Source: Psilocybe azurescens
Taxonomy: Eukaryota; Basidiomycota; Agaricomycetes; Agaricales; Agrocybaceae
Length of the DNA: 64,000 nucleotides
Assembly: GCA_023853785.1 (NCBI GenBank)
Contig: JAJIRX010000597.1
Location: 1-64,000, forward strand
Reading direction: 5' to 3'
Positions within the stretch are counted from its first letter, which is position 1; each line of letters opens with the position of its first letter. The notes below the pieces were generated by a model. That model was not told the origin of the DNA, ran no database searches, and worked only from the letters and a program-made list of their open reading frames with translations. Below are positions 34,094-44,954 of the stretch, piece by piece. The position numbers and the translations under genes were made by a program.

Positions 34094-35286
34094 TTAAGAT
34101 GTCGTGATCTCTTTCAATCTTGCGTCCAACAGCTTGAGAACCGTGTCCATGCCCAATAATACACCTTCGTCCGGGCCTTGTCCCGGTACGAAGAGCGTAT
34201 GCGCGAAATCGATGAGCTTGACCACGAACGGCGGGCCTGGTCGTTTAGCTGCGGCTTCGTCGTCATCGTCCTCTTCCTCTTCCTCCTCCTCTTCAGCTCC
34301 TTCCTCCTCTTCGTCGGCAAGGTATCGTTTGATTCCTTCTTCCGCACGCGCCCAATCTGCCTCGTAGATAACGAGCAAGCTCCCTCCAACCATTCGCAGT
34401 TCGATCTCAGAAAAGACCTCCCTGATCAGAGCGACCTCTTCACGGATTGCATGCAAGATGGGAACCAGGGTCTCTCGGAGGAGCCCAGACGAGGGCGAGA
34501 GCGCAGCAGCATCAACAGCAGCATCAACGTGATCCGCCGCAGACACAGGCGTTCCGACGGGAAAGAACTTTGCGATACCCTCGCCGAGTTGGTCCGCTCT
34601 GATGGATTTGCCATACGATTTCGGGGTGGTGACGGGCAGGGAGGTGACGTTATCGTAGACCTAAAAGAAAAACAAAAAAATGGGCCGGGACCGTCAGATG
34701 TATTTTACTCGCGTTGTATAGGGACATAGGAATGAAAGGAAACGAACCTGGAAGCCGGTCAGTCGCACGCCTGTCTCGAGAGATGTCGTTTCTTTGGCGG
34801 TCTTCAACATCCGCGCAACCTTTTCCTCGGAGGCGGTCTCATCATAGAGGACAGTGCCAAGTTTGATATCGAGGATATTGGGCTTTGAGGAATGGGTACG
34901 AAACGTTCTCCAAAACTAAGGACTGTAAATATACGCAACCAACAAAGTCAGGATCGCATACGACACATAAACTGACAAGACGACAGTTAATGGAATAGAA
35001 ATAGACACATATCTTTTTGGTCCTTGGCCGCCTCCTGCAGGACGAGCCCCTGAGTCAAATCGGCATGCGCGGGATCGACCTGTCCCTCCAGCCTGAGCGT
35101 GCCCAGAAACTTGGGCGTGAACGCACGCAGCTCGTCGAGTGAGCTGTCGCGCTGGAGCTTTTGGTAGAACTCGAGTTCGCGGTGCAGCGCGGGTTTGATG
35201 AGGAGCGAGCCGTCTTCGGTGGTCGTGACGCCTGCGTGTCCGCCAACCTGCGACGCTAAAGCATGTGTGCTGCTCAAGTCCGCCAT
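34094..35286 (-). CDS. Inositol polyphosphate kinase (IPK/Arg82 family)
   Basis: From ATG 35286: MADLSSTHALASQVGGHAG, then GSLLIKPALHRELEFYQKLQ, the usual N-lobe entry of the family. After an intron come VLENVSYPFLKPNILDIKLG, containing the PxxxDxKxG inositol-phosphate-binding signature, and GVRLTGFQ. The C-lobe has GGSLLVIYEADWARAEEGI (SLL-type motif), an acidic insert (about 20 Glu/Asp, 34250-34300), and PFVVKLIDFAHTLFVPGQG with the metal-binding IDF. The gene ends KEITTS with TAA at 34094-34096. It would phosphorylate inositol polyphosphates (IP3/IP4 or IP6 type) with ATP. About 300 residues fits the IPMK/Arg82 subgroup better than the longer Kcs1, but the subgroup is not certain. Confidence 0.9.
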
Positions 35287-35606
35287 CGTTGTGGTATGCG
35301 AGTGGTTGATGTGAGTTGGGGAGGGACGGTTAGATTTCACGAATCACTGGAGTCAGAAGTTTCATATGCAAATCCCACCCGAACAACCCCGTTTCCGTGT
35401 ATCATAGGGCCCAGCTACTCAGATTCCAGTCACTTAGGGAAGTTGGAATCAAAGACTAGGGAAGCTAATCTAAGCCTAACGATAATATCGCTATCTTTAA
35501 AAATCCTGCAACAATATTGAGACTCAAATCACACGAAATGGTGTTCACGAGAAAACTTCAATTGTTTTCTAAACTACTTCATAATCATACAGTAAAGCTA
35601 CAAAAT

Positions 35607-36763
35607 CTACAACTTGGACGAAGCACGTTCCTTGCGGTGGGTGCCTTCAGTCTTTTGAGTGCGAGCAGTTGAAGAGTTTGATTCTCTGGAAGCCTCTGAC
35701 TTGTGCCTGTGAGTGGAGGGCTCTTCGGACTTGCGCTCAGAAGAGTGGCGGTGCGAGCCACCTTCGGTTTCAGACAAGCGCGAACCCGTCTTGCGGTGAG
35801 TGGACAGTCTCTCCTCAGAAGAGTGGCGGTGGCCACCTCGCTTTCGGACAGACGCGATCCTTTCTTGCGAGATCCGGTGTCGAGCTCGTGCCTGGAAAGC
35901 TTGGAGTGCTTGCGCTCGCGCGAGGAAGACTCGCCAGAGTGTCCGTGAACCTTGGACTTCCTGAGAGCCTCCTTGCGGAGAGCAGCCTTGTGGTGAGGGT
36001 GGGTCTTATCTTTGAGCGCAGCTTTGTGGGCGGCGTGCTTGGCCAACAGCTTCTTGGCTTTAGCGTGGTGGGGGTGGTTGGGGTCAGCGAGCGCTTTCTT
36101 CAAAGCGTGCTTCCTGGCGGCGGCGGCGTGGCCAGGGTGCGACTTGTCCTTGAGAGCGGCTCTCTCAGCAGCGTGCTTCGCAACGATCTTCTTTGCCTTC
36201 GGCGTGGTGGGGGTGGTTGGGGTCGGCAAGAGCCTTCTTCAACGCGTGTTTCTTGGCAGCGGCGGCATGGTGAGGGTTGCTTGGGTCGGCCAACGCAGCC
36301 TTGTACGCAGCATGCTTAGCCTGATGTTTCTCCGACTTGCTCAAGCCAGTGGTCGACTTGGCACTGTTGGGGGTGGCAGGGGTGTTGGGCGTAGTAGGCG
36401 TAGTAGCGGTGGCAGGCGTAGCGGGGGCAGAAACCCCTGAGGTAGGGGTAGTGACACTGGTAGCAGATGTGGGGAGTTGCCTATTAAAATGATATCTAAT
36501 CAGAATATAATTCAATGCAAGTGAGTGGTTCCACGTACAACATCACGTGCTTCAAGGTCCTCTTCGTAATCGAAGAAGCTGCGGGCATCCAAGCTCAATG
36601 AGGGAATCTCACGAGCCTCGATGGCGAACTCATCAATGTCACGCGCATCGACTTCCTGGACTTCACGAGTGGAGAAAGAAGAGTCGACGGGGAGAGCGAG
36701 GACACTGGTGGATCCGAGAACGAGGGCAGAGGCGAGAACAACAAAGTTGGCGGTGAGCTGCAT
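35607..36763 (-). CDS. Secreted Lys/His/Ala repeat protein
   Basis: The ATG at 36763 opens a clear signal peptide (QLTANFVVLASALVLGSTSV then LALPVD), an acidic propeptide-like segment with a dibasic-free EARD pattern, and, after an intron at about 36485-36535, a Thr/Pro/Ala linker. The body is a repeat of about 35 residues built from KHALKKALADPNHPHHAKAK, KHAAHKAALKDKTHPHHKAA and similar units. The tail is Ser/His/Arg-rich (GSRLSETEGGSHRHSS style) ending ERASSKL with TAG at 35607-35609. Two frame changes (near 36200 and 35835) interrupt an otherwise clear repeat frame and each needs a single base. The very high Lys plus His content suggests binding to acidic surfaces, metal or nucleic acid; this is inference only. 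No family recognised. Confidence 0.68.
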
Positions 36764-39151
36764 GATTGAAATATGAAGTAGGGTGGGTGAAGAAGTTTTT
36801 AAAAACTGTTTGAAAAAATACATCGTTAGTGAAAACGAATTTCAACGCTGAGGGATGTGGAACATACCAGGTAATGAAGATTTATTTAAGTCGTGAAAGG
36901 ATCAAAGGACCAGCCTGAGACTGTGAGGGACAAATTCATGGTCAATGATACAAACAACGACAGCGGGAAGAGTGGGATACTCACTAAGATTTGATAGAGC
37001 ACCGGGCTTAGGGAAAACCTACACTGGTGCCCATGGTTTAAATACGATGGCTGGTATCCCCAATTAGGTCTTGATTTGTATATCATCGGAGTTTTTGCTG
37101 TTTCAGCTCCAGCGTAGAAGCATGGCAGCAGGGGCTGTGATATTGATCATGACACCATCTTTAGCTTTCCGCCACACTGGTTGCATTACCATAACGTCGA
37201 AGATCTGCCGCTCACCATGTTCGTTTTCCTTCAAGGTTAGCCAGAAAGGTCACTGCTTTCGTGCTGAACTTTCTGTAAAATAACACAGTCTATGAACAAG
37301 AACGAAACGACGGGAAAGAAAGGAAACGCACGTCGCAGACGTTCACGGAGGGCATGAAAATGAACGAACATGTGGCTGATCAGAATAATTAATCATCTTC
37401 TGATCATCAAAACACTCCTGACTTGCCAAGATAAATATAGCAGCATAGTACCCGCTAGTACCCCGGCGCTCCAACGGCGCTCCAGTATAATCTTTCTAAA
37501 ATAGCGCTTCTAACGGAGACCTGCGGAGACAGGGGAACACGTCGCTAAAATAATCGTCGTTTCTTCGATATTACGTCGATGAAGAATCCACGGCGGCGGC
37601 CAGCCCAGAAAAATCTTTCAGAGTCTCTGACAGTTCGTGGGGAGTCTGGACAAACTCATGTTCGGTTACTTCGGTAGCCCCTGTATGTGGCAAGATCACA
37701 CCAGTCACGCATCATTGATAATAGCGAAACCGGCTGCACCACGTACATAATGGCAAAGTGCTGTGTCAATCGCATTATTCAGTACCAACGGTCTCGCTGA
37801 GCACAGCATCGAAAGTAAAGAATCATTATACACCCCAGCCCAGTCTGCCAGTGCTCTTTGAGAGGAAGTGTCGCGTCCCCTGTTCAGTCGTGATGGCAAC
37901 CGTGTCGTTTTTTATTTAGAAAAACCAGATGGAGAGTTTCAAGTCGTGGGGAGCGTGCATGCAGGCGCCGGCCCCTGCTCATCAACACGCCTTCCGATGG
38001 AAAGATATGTACTTATAAGGTATAGGAGGCTGTAGTTGCTGCTCGTCGTCCGACGGCCTCTCGCCCGATAGCCCTCCACGCCCTTTGATATTAGACAATT
38101 AGGGTTGGTGAGCGTGCAAAATACTTACGTCCGGATTTGAGGTGATCATATTCGCTCCCTACGTATCCCCGACATTCGGGTCGGACGGCAAGATGGAACG
38201 TTAACAAGTAAGATTGTATGTTTTCTTCCATGAAAGCTTTTCTTCGAGTTAAGCGCTCGTATATGTGACGGTAAATGAATATCCCGTGGGGTGCATAGTA
38301 TGTACTGAAGCGCTTAAAGTAGATGCATACACACTGCATGGCAGAATGCAACGTATGGACAAACCAACAAAGGGACTTGGAATAAGTTCAAATAGTTCAC
38401 ATACCGACAATCGGTACCCTTTCGGACCTTCCGACACTCCGTGCCTGCATTTATGCACATAACGAGAGTTACCCAACACCCTTATACGAGCTTATACGGC
38501 ACAGAAAGTAGTCGACAGAATAACGCATGTACATATTATCGACTGCAAGGATGGCAAGATGATTACAGAAGGCAACAAGATATGCACACAGCCATCCACT
38601 GTGAAACCCTTCGAAAGACTTCAGTCCAATGCTCATTATTTTTTGAGAAGTCGTGCAAACTTGAAGATCTGAAATGAGCTATTGTATAAATAGATATTTG
38701 GGCAACCACAGACGAGAAAAAAACTGTCGGTATCAGTGTGTTGGATTGGATCTTTGTTACATGACTCGGAGAAGGGGATCAGAGTGTCTGTAAAAGATCC
38801 ATATGCTTGCATTCTGTTTCCGATGTGCATAGTATTGGGTATGATGATCAAGAAGGAGTCAAGGAGTTGAATATAGTGTGGAGAGCGCCGTGATATAGCA
38901 GAGTTCTTCTGATCTCTTCATCTCATGCTACTACAGTAGATGCAAACAAACTATCACTCGTGCAAAGTTCGTGTGGTGACCAGATGGATCGCATTCCCCG
39001 ACTGCCTTAAACGGCCCCAGATACTATTTTTGTCCAAATGAGGTCATCATCACGCGACTCAGCATCTCTCTCAATCTAACTACGACAACCAGCGGTGCGC
39101 AGCATACAGACCAACCTCTCATACAGTTTCATCCACAATCCTTCATCTACA
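36764..39151. other. Long intergenic region, 2.4 kb, no gene supported
   Basis: Upstream of the secreted repeat protein gene and of the small plus-strand gene. Several 60-85 codon frames occur without domains or splice support. No tRNA or terminal repeat was recognised. Confidence 0.45.
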
Positions 39152-39439
39152 ATGCCGCACCAGCTCAACCACGAAACCAACGGCTATCTCGCCGTAACGT
39201 TCGCCCCCACCTCCTCCTTCCTCGCCTCCCCGTCAAGCCTGAGCAACACCTACCCCGGACTCCAATATCATGGCCAAGTCGGCGAGCTCAGCGACGTGCA
39301 CTTATACAGCATGTCCAAGAATACCTGGCTGAGTGCGCGAGACAATGTCCTGGGTGGCCTGCAGAGCGATGCGGACGTTCTGCATGTGGAGGAACAAGTG
39401 CCCAGGCAGCGCGCGAAGAGGGGAGGGGATGAACTGTAA
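39152..39439 (+). CDS. Small hypothetical protein, 95 residues
   Basis: An intact single exon beginning MPHQLNHETNGYLAVTFAPT and ending VEEQVPRQRAKRGGDEL with TAA. The middle (YHGQVGELSDVHLYSMSKN) and the basic KRGGDEL end look like a conserved, non-repetitive small protein. I have a vague memory of similar agaric proteins but cannot name the family. There is no signal peptide or membrane segment. Confidence 0.5.
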   Translation: MPHQLNHETNGYLAVTFAPTSSFLASPSSLSNTYPGLQYHGQVGELSDVHLYSMSKNTWLSARDNVLGGLQSDADVLHVEEQVPRQRAKRGGDEL

Positions 39440-39835
39440 CTTATGTAGTACGACTGACTCAAGGGCGAATGAAATGTATGTGAGTGCATAGATTCCCGCA
39501 GATATCGCCGTATTCTACTGTATGTATCTGATAACGATACCTTTTCTATGGCAGAGTATACCAGTCTGAGATGTGTATCAACGGGCAGGCCGCTATCACG
39601 GCTCAATACCATAAACCATTATCGACATGCAGCAAATCGTAATCGCAATCCGCCCATTGTGTTATGCGAGAACTGTGGCGACTCCCTGGTCGTTCAGAAG
39701 AAAAGCCACATAATACACCGATCTGAAAAACTTTATGTTTTCTTCTCTGCTGTGAGACATCCCTCCATAAGTGTGCACGTTGCAACGTTCAGCATCAAAT
39801 CGAACAAGCGATTCTTAGTTATCAAGCAAAAGATG

Positions 39836-39939
39836 TGCCCCCTGCAAGGCTCGAACTTGCGACCTCAGGATTACGTGAGTTAGACTCACTCATAGGATAA
39901 CTATGAGACCTGCGCTCTAGCCAACTGAGCCAAGGAGGC
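39836..39939 (-). tRNA. tRNA-Met (CAT), elongator type, with 30-bp intron
   Basis: Read on the minus strand: acceptor GCCTCCT pairs with AGGGGGC plus A73 (one G-T pair), D-arm GCTC...GAGC, anticodon loop CTCATAA, variable AGGTC, T-arm GCAAG-TTCGAGC-CTTGC. A 30-bp intron sits after the base 3' of the anticodon (position 37/38), the canonical site for eukaryotic tRNA introns. The intron carries a GTGAGT/ACTCAC hairpin. A near-identical copy lies 91 bp away. Confidence 0.95.
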
Positions 39940-40030
39940 TGTGCTGTTCGGTTTCCAGCTGCGCCTCTCAGCTTCCATAGTCACATCCAACTCAAAATAA
40001 TTATCCGTACCGACTGCAGCAAAAAAGGTG

Positions 40031-40134
40031 TGCCCCCTGCAAGGCTCGAACTTGCGACCTCAGGATTACGTGGGCAATACCCACTCATAGAGTCACTATG
40101 AGACCTGCGCTCTAGCCAACTGAGCCAAGGAGGC
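40031..40134 (-). tRNA. tRNA-Met (CAT), second copy, with 30-bp intron
   Basis: The exon sequence is identical to the copy at 39836-39939, with the same CTCATAA loop and intron position. The 30-bp intron differs at several bases but keeps a hairpin (GTGGG/CCCAC instead of GTGAG/CTCAC), so the stem is preserved by paired changes. It is a tandem duplicate on the same strand. Confidence 0.95.
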
Positions 40135-40412
40135 TATTGTAATGATATCATTGTTGGCTCTAATATTCCGTGTGATTAAACTACGTTGCCAAATAGGCGC
40201 CCAACCTTCACGACAAAAACGACCACCAGTGCATCTTTTGTTTCCTTCTTGTCGTTGTCGATGAGTACATAAAATTCAAAGTCCATTTAGGCAAATCCTG
40301 AATATATCCCCTCAAAAACAAAGAGAAGCGCTCACACAAAAGAAATCGACTTCCAAACAGTACACTGGTGAACTGATTATACATGATGTCCTTTTTTCGT
40401 CGTTACAGAATC
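40135..40412. other. Short intergenic region
   Basis: Between the tRNA pair and the P450-like gene; nothing recognised. Confidence 0.5.
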
Positions 40413-41728
40413 TTACAAGTTCATCTCATCGCTTATCTTCCTCAATGACCACTCCATCCACCCATCTCGTCCACCTACAGCTTTCCCCGCTTCCAATGTA
40501 TATCTCCTCGTCCGAAGCTGCTTGAATATGGCTCCTGATATAACGGCAGCAGCCATCGGTGCCCAGGACGAAGCAATACATCGAAGAGGCCCATGGCCAA
40601 ACACAAAACCCAGCGCCTCGTCCCGTTCTCGTTCCCCGATCGTGGCGACTGTATGAGTGTGAGCATGATGGCACGAACTTTGCCGCGATGGTTCGAAATC
40701 GCCGGCATCCATCCCCATATGTCGCGGCAATGTAGCAATTTCTCGACGTCTGCGTAGTGCTTCGTCCTAGTGATGCCCGCCTCCAACCAATTGTATATAA
40801 AGGAAGGACACCATGCTCGTTTTCTTAACCTGGCTATTCGCTTGGATGGCGGGCGCAATCTCATGGCTTCATGAACGACGCACTTCACCGCTACCCGACC
40901 AGACGGGTCTCCTCCTGGTCCTCCTCTAAAGGCGTCATCAGAAGGACAATCATTAAACGCGCTGAACGCCTCCCGAATCTCCTCGTTATTGAAAGAATAC
41001 GCTACAGTGGTCGCCACCACCCGCCAGAGCGTCTCCCATGCAGGGACAATTAAATTCGCTGGGTCCGGAAACCGCTCTTCGTCCTCCACGAGTCTACGCA
41101 GACTCTCTGTAAGCTGTTCCAGATATATCGGCGGTATGGGCTCTTGCTTCTTGGATAACGCCCACAGTACTGTAATATTCCTGGCGACAATGGTGATATC
41201 GTGATAGGAAAATGACTCGACCGGCTTGTCGACTTGCAGTATACCGACGAGGACCACCACGAGAGTGACGTTCTGGATAAACGAGTCGAAAGGGAGTATA
41301 ATAGGACCGTCCTCGTCCGATAATTCTCCGTCTCCAGAGTGCGATGATAACTGCCACTGCACAGCCTCGAGTGCAATCGCCTGGAAATGTGCCCATCCTC
41401 GTCGTTTGGCGCCGTTAAGAAGATATTGCGCCTGGCCGACGAATTCTTTGTGGACAATCGGGTCTGGGCTGACGAAGGTGTTCGAGATGTTGAGCGCACG
41501 AACTAATCTCTGGTTCGAGTCTGCTCTTTCTTTGAGGAGAGTTGGGATGTCTACAGCTCGAGGATGAAGGACTTCTTTCATCGCGAGCACGAGCCGCTGA
41601 TAGGATACGGTGTCCGGGCTATTCAATTTCCTCTTGAAGAAATGTGGTGGACGCCAATATAATGTCGTCGTCAGAGTGGTCAACGACACGCAAATGGTGG
41701 CTAGGACGAGGGGGTAAATATAATCCAT
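40413..41728 (-). CDS. Cytochrome P450-like protein
   Basis: From ATG 41728 (MDYIYPLVLATICVSLTTLT) an N-terminal membrane anchor leads into a P450-like body. The I-helix-like NLIVPAWETLWRVVATT, the K-helix HEAMRLRPPSKRI (ExxR) and the haem loop FGHGPLRCIASSWAPMAAAV (with the Cys ligand) are in the right order. The haem-loop part lies in another frame, so one small frame break occurs near 40720 (after ADVEKLL). The end KISDEMNL has TAA at 40413-40415. About 440 residues is short for a P450, and the I-helix lacks the usual AGxDT form. It may be a divergent agaric P450 group with unknown substrate. Confidence 0.7.
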
Positions 41729-43478
41729 AGGATGAATAGTAGCATACCAGTTCTTTCGCCAGCATCCTTTTCTATGCTGAAAACTGACAGGTGCCACACA
41801 CACATGCCATCTGACCTGGTGTAGCACGCATGAAATGGGTGAGTAATAAACCTTAAATTGAACTCATCGCCCCAAGGTTCTCCAAGGTTCTTCGAGTGAT
41901 TTCCGCAGACCCGCAGCAACGAGAGCCGTGAATAGGCTCGTAGGTGTGCGCAATGACATCTTTCTCCTTCTACATCAAACTCAATCACACAGCTTCATGG
42001 ATAGGCGCCCGTTGGCAAACCTTCCTCACCTTGTACGAGTTGAATAAAAGATTTCGGTTTAGCACTATCCTGAAGTATCTTTTGGTACAGAAATATCCCA
42101 ATATCTATTGGGAACTCCTATATGACAAAACCATTTCAAAGTTAAACCTTGTGGGCGGCGGGGCGGGTCTTATCCTATCCTATCCGTAATACAGGTACTA
42201 CGACTGCGCCATCCGTATTTGTCTACACGCCTATTAAAATCTGGCGTTCTATTAGTATCTAAGATGGAACGTCGATACGAGCTTCACGGATTCTGGAGGA
42301 TTCTGGAAAGCGAGTTGTAAAATAAAGCATGTGGTTTCCCAATAACCCCACCCGGCATAATATCTTTAAAACGTCTAACACTCATTCCTCCAAATGTCAT
42401 CAACGCTTCTCCGGTACATATTCCTGAACTTCGACGTAAAAATATGCCATAATGTCTATAAACTCCTCATCCTTCCATCAAGTAATACCGGTGCTTCTCT
42501 AGCGCTTCATCGTTCGTAAATTCGAATCGAATCCATGAATTGGTAGTCCACAAACAACGATAACGCTCCACGATGAATACAAATATAAAGCGCATCGGAA
42601 TGGGCAATGGTGGGTTGTATCAATAATGTCTTGACCGGTCAATAAGGAACAAATGACCGCTGAGCTACTCTTTGTCGATACCGTTACATCACCCCAAAGA
42701 AAACGCACAAAGACAGTAGGCTATATGCAGATATTCAGCCGTGCTTGCATTGCTTGCTGGTGCGCAGTACATCGTCGCCGGGAAGAACAGACTTCAGAAT
42801 CACCACACAAGTGAAATGAAAGCAGAATACATAGACAGAGTCTTCGCACCCACCAAATTGGCGGTGCAACTAACTGCAAGCTCTTGGCAGCCCAGACTTC
42901 CTTCCGAAGAGAAGAGGTCCAATAGTGACTGTAAGAGGCATAGCATGGGTGGAGAGTTCCAGGAGTTGCTAGCGGTTCAACTTGTTGGTTGTGTGCAAAT
43001 TACACGAATACATGGGATAGAGAAGAGAGAATAAAGAAAGAAAGCACACCTGAAAACACGTTCATCAAATAACGTATGAAGCAAGAGAATCAGATAGACA
43101 CCACCTTACTCGACATGACATTGTCATTTTCTGGGGCGTCTGGGCCGTGTACGACAGCTGTACCGTGACGAAAGGCTAAAGAACAACAAAGAAAAGGACA
43201 CTTGATCACGAATTCAATTCACAATCGATCGCGATGGCGGTTCTCCAATGCCAAGCAAACGGATTGCCACTGATAGCACAGCAACGAGGCTTGGTCGCAG
43301 GGGCTGAGGGATGACGCAGGGGTATCGCCGAACGGATTGTCTGTACAAGCTACAGCATACAAATACCCTCGATTGTTGTTATTCTCAGTCCCACCCCTCT
43401 CCTCTCCTCTCTGATCGTCGAGCTTTCTTTCTCTTCCACTAGCCTCCAAATACCGAACACCGAACATCCGCCTGCATC
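41729..43478. other. Intergenic region, 1.75 kb, no gene supported
   Basis: Promoter region shared by the divergent P450-like and FSKIGDA-repeat genes. A weak tRNA-like A-box lies near 42660-42680 (minus strand) but no complete tRNA can be folded. Nothing else recognised. Confidence 0.45.
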
Positions 43479-44463
43479 ATGGACTTCCTCAAGAATCTCC
43501 ATCTCGACGACAAGAAACAACCCGCATCCGACACCCAGAGTGCTCCACATCCGACATCCGCACCCATCCAGCCATCCCGCACCGAATCGTTCTTGAACAA
43601 GATAGGGGACGCTCTGAACAGCACTCCCACTCCCACATCTACCTCCTCAGCCGCGGTTCCTGTAGCGGCCCCCGCTCCAACCCCTCCACACACAAAGACG
43701 ACCTCTTCTCCAAGATCGGAGGCGCGCTTTCGGGGCGGAAGACGCCTCCACCCGTAGCAGTCGCGACACCAGCTCCGCCGCGCAAAGACGACATCTTCTC
43801 TAAGATCGGGGACGCGATTTCCGGGAAGCCAGCGACCCCACCACCGGCGCCCGTCGCCGCCCCGCACAAAGAGGAGAACCTGTTCTCCAAGCTCGGGGAC
43901 GCGATCTCCGGGAAGCAGTCCACCCTCCGCCTCCGCCTCCGCAGCCGGTGCACCAGAACCTGGTCGACAAGTTGACAGAGGCCGTTGTGGGCAAGAAGGA
44001 GGACGCGACGACCAAGCCCAAGCCAAATCTCGTGCACCAGCTCACGGAGGTGGTCACTGGGAAGAAGCCGGAGAATGTGGAGCCGCAGAAGCCGCAGGGG
44101 CTGTTGAATAAGATCAACCATTCGCTTGGGGGAGGGGCGAAGGGGAGGCAGAGGAGGATAAGCTGGATAAAGGTACGATAGATTTTCCTTGACTACGCCG
44201 TCGGTGTTGCTTTGGCCTTCCGTCGTCTGTTGTTGTTCGCGAACGTCCTTTATCATCATCACTGGCGTCTGGCCTTTCTTTTCTTCCAAGCTTCATTCTT
44301 CTGCAGCATGCTGACCAGTGATATTTTTGAAGCCATCGACCTCTTCCAAGAACACGTCCTGAAAGAAGGACCGCAGGACAACGAATCGGCCATGGAGCAA
44401 GCTAAAGACAAGCATATTGCGAACATGATCAGGACCGCTGTGGGGAGTCAAGAGAAGAAGTAA
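43479..44463 (+). CDS. Amphipathic-helix repeat protein (FSKIGDAISGK units)
   Basis: Starts MDFLKNLHLDDKK. The body has about six spaced copies of an amphipathic unit: FLNKIGDALNS, KDDLFSKIGGALSGRK, KDDIFSKIGDAISGK, ENLFSKLGDAISGK, NLVDKLTEAVVGKK, NLVHQLTEVVTGKK and GLLNKINHSLGGG, separated by Pro/Ala linkers. After a long intron (about 44176-44330) the last exon encodes AIDLFQEHVLKEGPQDNES and a helical tail ending SQEKK with TAA at 44461-44463. Three frame changes (near 43690, 43920 and 44140) interrupt it; all fall in repetitive or homopolymer text. The repeated short helices suggest membrane or lipid binding (inference). No named family recognised. Confidence 0.62.
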
Positions 44464-44954
44464 TCGTGTGAGATGAGGAGTTGACGTTTCAGAGCCCTGA
44501 GCATATCACTCTTCAAGTCTCGTAAAGTCTGTAAGAATACGCATGAGAGATTTATCATTTTAAAAAAATGGAATATCTTACCGAAGCTTTCCTGGTTCAT
44601 TAGTTTTCGTATAGCCTGGGGAAGAATCGTTGATCCAAACTGTTTTCCAATGGTGAATGAACTCAACCTGTCGAAATCGCTCACATCACGCTTGGCAGTT
44701 TTGAGGATATTCTATTGAAAAATGGGCGCGCGGATACCTTCGTTGAACGAGTTCGAGCTGTAACCACAGCTACCGACGGTGTGGTGCAGAGGGTTTATGT
44801 CCAAAAACGACGATAACGATGTGTGAGATCAGGGACTGGGACAAGAAACGATGTGAAACTATCATGTGATCTCATGAGACATCGCTCCTCTTGAGTCTTG
44901 AGCATGGCTGTTTATCCCTAGTTAAATAACTTGGAAAACCTCGCTCACGCCAAA
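44464..44954. other. Intergenic, no gene seen
   Basis: Between two plus-strand genes; contains the promoter of the coiled-coil gene. No other signal. Confidence 0.5.

Noticed and set aside
34104..34729. Long plus-strand frames opposite the inositol kinase gene
   Set aside because: They are shadows of the kinase coding strand and its acidic repeat.
42515..42690. Possible tRNA-derived SINE (A-box-like TAGCTCAGCGG and a distant GATTCGA)
   Set aside because: The two boxes are about 140 bp apart with no tRNA fold and no second copy in the window.
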